Below are positions 6,886 to 9,629 of a DNA stretch of 9,629 bases, piece by piece (the stretch's first letter is position 1; each line of letters starts with the position of its first letter). The notes under the pieces were generated by a model. The model was not told the origin of the DNA and searched no databases. It was given only the letters and a program-made list of their open reading frames with translations. The DNA is taken from positions 1 through 9,629 of the forward strand of contig PNNU01000098.1 in NCBI GenBank assembly GCA_013824385.1, written 5' to 3'. Position numbers and translations under genes: made by a program. The stretch is from Anaerolinea sp. GTDB lineage: Bacteria; Chloroflexota; Anaerolineae; Anaerolineales; Anaerolineaceae.

Positions 6886-7557
6886 ATGGTATTGAAGATT
6901 CTGGCAATTTTAGTCCTATCCTACCTCATAGGATCCATCCCCATCGGATGGCTTATCGTCAAGTTATTTAAAGGTACTGATGTACGTACGCTTGGCAGCG
7001 GCAGGGTGGGCGGCACCAATGTGATGCGCGCAGCCGGTTTCATGGCTGGTTTGTTAACCGCTGTGGGTGATGCAGGCAAAGGTATTCTGGCCGGTTTTGT
7101 CGCGGTCACCATTCTACCTGAAAGCATATGGGTAAAAATCTTCGCGGTCATTCTGGCAGTGGTTGGTCAAATCTTTTCAGTCTTCCTGATGGAAAAAACA
7201 ACTGAAGGCAAGTGGAAATTACGGGGCGGAGCAGGTGGGTCCACCACTTTGGGAGGCGCAATCGCTCTGGTGCCTTACAGCTGGATGATCATCTTGCCGT
7301 TGATCGTGCTGGTCTATCTCGGCATCGGTTACGCTTCTGTTACCACCATCAGCATCGCTTTCTTTTCACTCATCCTGTTTGGTTATGAAGCGGCTGCAGG
7401 GCTTGGTCCGTGGGAGTTTGTATTCTACGGTGCTGCCACATTGGTGATCGTGCTTTACGCGCTGCGTCCAAACCTCAAACGTCTGGCGGAAGGTACTGAA
7501 CGAGCCGTCGGGCTGCGGGCATTGTTTGAGAAAAAATTCAAACGAGAACAACAATAA
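6886..7557 (+). CDS. plsY: PlsY-like acyl-phosphate:glycerol-3-phosphate acyltransferase, divergent motif 2
   Basis: PlsY makes 1-acyl-glycerol-3-phosphate from acyl-phosphate and glycerol-3-phosphate at the membrane, the first acylation step of phospholipid synthesis. The 223 residues match the family in length, hydrophobic pattern and order of motifs. N-terminal helix LSYLIGSIPIGWLIVKL is followed by motif 1, GSGRVGGTNVMR (37-48; usual form GSGNPGATNVLR), then GDAGKG (61-66). Motif 3 is NLKRLAEGTE at 196-205. Motif 2 is unusual: the usual GH..P.F..FKGGKGVAT reads VGQIFSVFLMEK, an insertion of about eight residues (TTEGKWKL), then RGGAGGSTTLGG, so the His and the GGKG lysine are both missing. 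CGGAG stands seven bases before the ATG. Family membership is secure; substrate and activity are less so. Confidence 0.88.
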   Translation: MVLKILAILVLSYLIGSIPIGWLIVKLFKGTDVRTLGSGRVGGTNVMRAAGFMAGLLTAVGDAGKGILAGFVAVTILPESIWVKIFAVILAVVGQIFSVFLMEKTTEGKWKLRGGAGGSTTLGGAIALVPYSWMIILPLIVLVYLGIGYASVTTISIAFFSLILFGYEAAAGLGPWEFVFYGAATLVIVLYALRPNLKRLAEGTERAVGLRALFEKKFKREQQ

Positions 7558-7567
7558 AATGAAAAAC

Positions 7568-7592
7568 AAAACCGGCCATTTGGCCGGTTTTT
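7568..7592. terminator. Bidirectional intrinsic terminator between plsY and the MBL hydrolase gene
   Basis: AAAACCGGCC and GGCCGGTTTT pair over 10 bp around ATTT, with a fifth T following on the plus strand. On the minus strand the stem ends in TTTTGTTTTT. It sits 10 bases after the plsY stop and 2 bases beyond the stop codon of the convergent hydrolase gene, so it serves both. Confidence 0.92.
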
Positions 7593-7594
7593 GA

Positions 7595-8437
7595 TCAGTT
7601 GGATTCGACTTCTTCCGAGAGGTGATTATAAACGTGCATCACATTGCGCTTATGCAGTTCAATGCCCAGACCGGTGAGAACCACACGACTCTTGCCGCAG
7701 GATTCAATATCAATTTCAGCCAGAGATTCCATGGGTTCGCGTTTTTTCGCCGCGGCTTTGACTGCTTTGCGTAGAGTGGTTAAATAAGCCACGTTTTCGC
7801 GGGTGGCTTCTTCAATTTCACCCCGCAGGATGATATCTCCGTGGCCCTGGATGATGTTTTCAAGCCCCATTTTGCCGATGCGTTTTATGGTGCCCAGCAA
7901 TTCTTCTTCGTTGCCATCCACCATATAGGGGATGGGCATGAAGGCATCGCCGGCAAAGAGCACTCGATCTTCTTCAACCAGCACTGAAATGGAATCTGAG
8001 GAATGACCGGGAGTAAGCGTCATGATCAGGGTTTTCTTGCCCACGCGCAGAGAAAGTGAACCTTCTGTGAAGGTCATCTGCGGATCGACCAATTTGACGG
8101 GTTTGAAGATGGCATTCTGTTTTTTGGCAGATTCAAGTGAAGCCAAACCTTTTTGAAGCATCATGGTGTGCCCCAGGGAGTGGGCAATCACCGTGGCGCC
8201 CGGGAAGAAACAGTTGCCCCAGGAATGGTCTGCATGGTAATGGGTGTTAATCACATATTTAACGGGTACAGCCAGTTGTTCTTCAATGAATTTCCGCATT
8301 TCCAATGATTCATCAGGTAAAGCCAGGGTGTCAATGACCACTGCCCAATTTGGGCCAGTGATCGCTCCGGCTGTGACTTGAGCGTAAATTTCGCTTTGGA
8401 ACCAATATACATTATCCGAAACTCGTTCGTGATGCAT
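7595..8437 (-). CDS. Metallo-beta-lactamase-fold hydrolase
   Basis: A binuclear-zinc MBL-fold hydrolase of 280 residues from the chosen start. All metal-binding motifs are present: THYHADH with H66, H68, D70 and H71; GHSSDS with H145; FAGDAF with D164; and GHGD with H199. The order and spacing match the general glyoxalase II/lactamase-like family; nothing in the sequence fixes the substrate. The frame is open to an ATG at 8533, which would add a hydrophobic 32-residue N-terminus ending in Cys-Ser-Ser and resembling a lipoprotein signal. I prefer 8437 because AAGGA lies seven bases before it and a good promoter occupies 8484-8512, inside the longer version. That predicts a cytoplasmic enzyme; the longer start would make it exported. 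It is convergent with plsY and divergent from the MalT-like regulator. Confidence 0.88.
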   Translation of the reverse strand: MHHERVSDNVYWFQSEIYAQVTAGAITGPNWAVVIDTLALPDESLEMRKFIEEQLAVPVKYVINTHYHADHSWGNCFFPGATVIAHSLGHTMMLQKGLASLESAKKQNAIFKPVKLVDPQMTFTEGSLSLRVGKKTLIMTLTPGHSSDSISVLVEEDRVLFAGDAFMPIPYMVDGNEEELLGTIKRIGKMGLENIIQGHGDIILRGEIEEATRENVAYLTTLRKAVKAAAKKREPMESLAEIDIESCGKSRVVLTGLGIELHKRNVMHVYNHLSEEVESN

Positions 8438-8483
8438 CCACAAATCCTTAGTGATTGATTTTTTCCTTGAACTACAAGAGATT

Positions 8484-8512
8484 AGAATAGCACAAATCAA
8501 GACAAAAGTCAA
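8484..8512 (-). promoter_or_regulatory. Sigma-70-type promoter of the MBL hydrolase gene
   Basis: On the minus strand TTGACT (-35, 8507-8512, five of six consensus bases) is 17 bases from TATTCT (-10, 8484-8489, four of six). TGC precedes the -10, giving an extended TGnTATTCT element. Transcription would start near 8477, about 40 bases ahead of the ATG at 8437 and downstream of the alternative ATG at 8533, which supports the shorter protein. Confidence 0.7.
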
Positions 8513-8613
8513 AAAACCGGCACAAACGTGCATATTTGGAATAATTATCGATCAAACGAAAGTGAATTACCAGTAATTTCGCATTAATATGCCAATCCAT
8601 TTAGCGGGGCACC

Positions 8614-8631
8614 ATTTTTCATTTGAAAAAT
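8614..8631. repeat. Short perfect dyad in the divergent intergenic region
   Basis: ATTTTTCATTTGAAAAAT consists of two 8-base mirrored arms around TT. It lies between the divergent hydrolase and regulator promoters, about 40 bases upstream of the regulator -10 element, where an operator would be plausible. The A/T-rich make-up means chance is a real possibility. Confidence 0.3.
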
Positions 8632-8643
8632 CCTCGCCTATTA

Positions 8644-8675
8644 TTGATAGGTCAAACCTGTGTGCGTTGTATAAT
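8644..8675 (+). promoter_or_regulatory. Promoter of the MalT-like regulator, probably leaderless
   Basis: A perfect TATAAT (8670-8675) is followed by exactly six bases and the ATG at 8682, so transcription should begin at the start codon. TTGATA (8644-8649) resembles a -35 but is 20 bases away, longer than usual. There is no Shine-Dalgarno sequence before the ATG, as expected for a leaderless message. Confidence 0.55.
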
Positions 8676-8681
8676 TGAATT

Positions 8682-9629
8682 ATGTCTTTTTCCATACTGA
8701 CAACAAAATTATTTTTACCTTCGTCTCGGCCAAATCTCGTCAGTCGACCCAGATTGATTGATCTATTAAACCAGGGATCTTCCGTCCTTCGCAGACTGAT
8801 CCTTGTTTCTGCCCCCGCCGGATTTGGAAAAACCACGCTGGTGAGCGAGTGGATAGCAACCTGCAAAGAACCAGTCGCTTGGCTTTCTCTTGATGAAGGT
8901 GATAATGATCAAGTCCGTTTTCTGGTTTATTTGATTAATGCATTGCAGACGATAAAGCCCAAAATTGCCAAAAGACTATTGGATTCGATGGATCCCTCTC
9001 AAAATCTCAACGAGTCTCAGCTAACTAATCTGCTGAACGAAATTGCGGTCATCCCTGAGAGTTTCATCCTGGTTCTGGATGATTATCATTTGATCGATTC
9101 TGCACTCATCGATCAGAATCTCACATTTCTTATTGATCATATGCCGCCTAATATGCGACTGGTAATCACCACTCGCGAAGATCCGTCTCTGCCTCTGGCG
9201 CGTTACAGGGCTCGGGGACAATTGACCGAAATTCGTGCAGCTGACCTGCGTTTCACTCCACAAGAAGCGGCCATTTTTCTTAACAAGGTAATGGGTCTGA
9301 ATCTTGCTGAAGAAAATATCACTGCACTTGAAAACCGAACCGAGGGTTGGATCGTTGGATTGCAATTAGCAGCGCTTTCCATGCAGGGAAGGGATGATAT
9401 TAGCAGTTTCGTCCGGGCTTTCACGGGAAGCCACCGTTTTGTATTGGATTATCTGGTTGAGGAAGTGCTTAAACATCAAACCGGGCGAATCCGTGATTTC
9501 TTGGTAGAAACCGCCTTCCTGGAGAGTTTTTGTGCTCCTCTTTGTGATGAGATCACCGAAAGGGAAGGCAGCCAGGAGATTTTAGATTATCTTGATCGTA
9601 ACAACCTTTTCCTCATTCCACTGGATGAC
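8682..9629 (+). CDS. MalT-like LuxR-family ATP-dependent transcriptional regulator (N-terminal 316 residues; cut by window end)
   Basis: The first part of a large STAND-class regulator. I translated 316 codons from the ATG at 8682 without a stop to the last base. It opens with ILTTKLFLPSSRPNLVSRPRL, a hallmark start of MalT-like proteins. The NTPase core has Walker A SAPAGFGKTTL (K50, T51), Walker B FILVLDDYHLID (D133, D134) and the TTREDPSLPLARYRARGQ segment at 163-180. The helical and winged-helix part has RFTPQEAAIFL at 190-200 and the conserved TEGWIVGLQLAALSMQG at 220-236, then FVLDYLVEEVL. In this family a superhelical TPR-like sensor and a C-terminal LuxR helix-turn-helix follow, usually to about 850-950 residues; they would lie outside the window. 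The inducer is unknown. Its closest neighbour is the divergent MBL hydrolase gene, a possible but unproven target. Confidence 0.93.
   Translation, partial: MSFSILTTKLFLPSSRPNLVSRPRLIDLLNQGSSVLRRLILVSAPAGFGKTTLVSEWIATCKEPVAWLSLDEGDNDQVRFLVYLINALQTIKPKIAKRLLDSMDPSQNLNESQLTNLLNEIAVIPESFILVLDDYHLIDSALIDQNLTFLIDHMPPNMRLVITTREDPSLPLARYRARGQLTEIRAADLRFTPQEAAIFLNKVMGLNLAEENITALENRTEGWIVGLQLAALSMQGRDDISSFVRAFTGSHRFVLDYLVEEVLKHQTGRIRDFLVETAFLESFCAPLCDEITEREGSQEILDYLDRNNLFLIPLDD

Noticed and set aside
8651..8661. Small inverted repeat AGGTCAAACCT ahead of the regulator
   Set aside because: Only four paired bases per arm; too short to call an operator.
8567..8866. Minus-strand frame of 99 codons over the regulator start
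   Set aside because: It is antisense to the conserved MalT-like N-terminus and Walker A region.
9021..9365. Minus-strand frame of 114 codons opposite the regulator
   Set aside because: Antisense to the Walker B and winged-helix region of an intact regulator frame.

Overview
The window looks like chromosomal DNA of a bacterium from the Chloroflexota, most likely the Anaerolineae. This is inferred from three things: a lipoprotein with a Thr-Glu-Ala-Pro repeat linker after its lipid-anchor cysteine, a MalT-like LuxR-family ATPase regulator, and the overall style of the GyrB and PlsY proteins. No rRNA or other strict taxonomic marker is present. Base composition is moderate with AT-rich intergenic regions. 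I see no tRNA, rRNA, CRISPR array, insertion sequence or phage gene.

Left part (1-2790, minus strand): a binding-protein-dependent ABC importer of the Fe(3+)/thiamine/aminoethylphosphonate type. A near-consensus promoter drives a structured leader, then a substrate-binding lipoprotein. A 12-bp GNRA-capped intercistronic hairpin follows, and then a two-domain permease that runs off the left edge. The ATPase is not in the window. A 50-bp perfect palindrome (2876-2925) separates this unit from gyrB and probably acts as the gyrB terminator.

Centre (2979-5942, minus strand): a two-gene unit of an unknown six-helix membrane protein followed by gyrB. GyrB starts at TTG inside the last codons of the membrane protein gene (14-nt overlap), with its ribosome binding site in that coding sequence, so the two are probably translationally coupled. 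The membrane protein gene is preceded by a four-codon minigene that carries the only good Shine-Dalgarno sequence.

Right part (6013-9629): a divergent unknown membrane protein gene (GTG start) and a divergent plsY-like gene on the plus strand. A bidirectional terminator follows, shared with a convergent metallo-beta-lactamase-fold hydrolase on the minus strand. Divergent from the hydrolase is the first 316 codons of a MalT-like LuxR-family STAND ATPase regulator, cut by the right edge.

The genes are mostly housekeeping and transport, and I found no convincing new multi-gene system. The points most worth a second look are: the Asp-to-Asn change at the quinolone-resistance position of the GyrB TOPRIM motif, a PlsY homologue lacking conserved motif-2 residues, the minigene before the gyrB unit, the large palindrome, the structured importer leader, and two genes with promoter spacing typical of leaderless transcripts.
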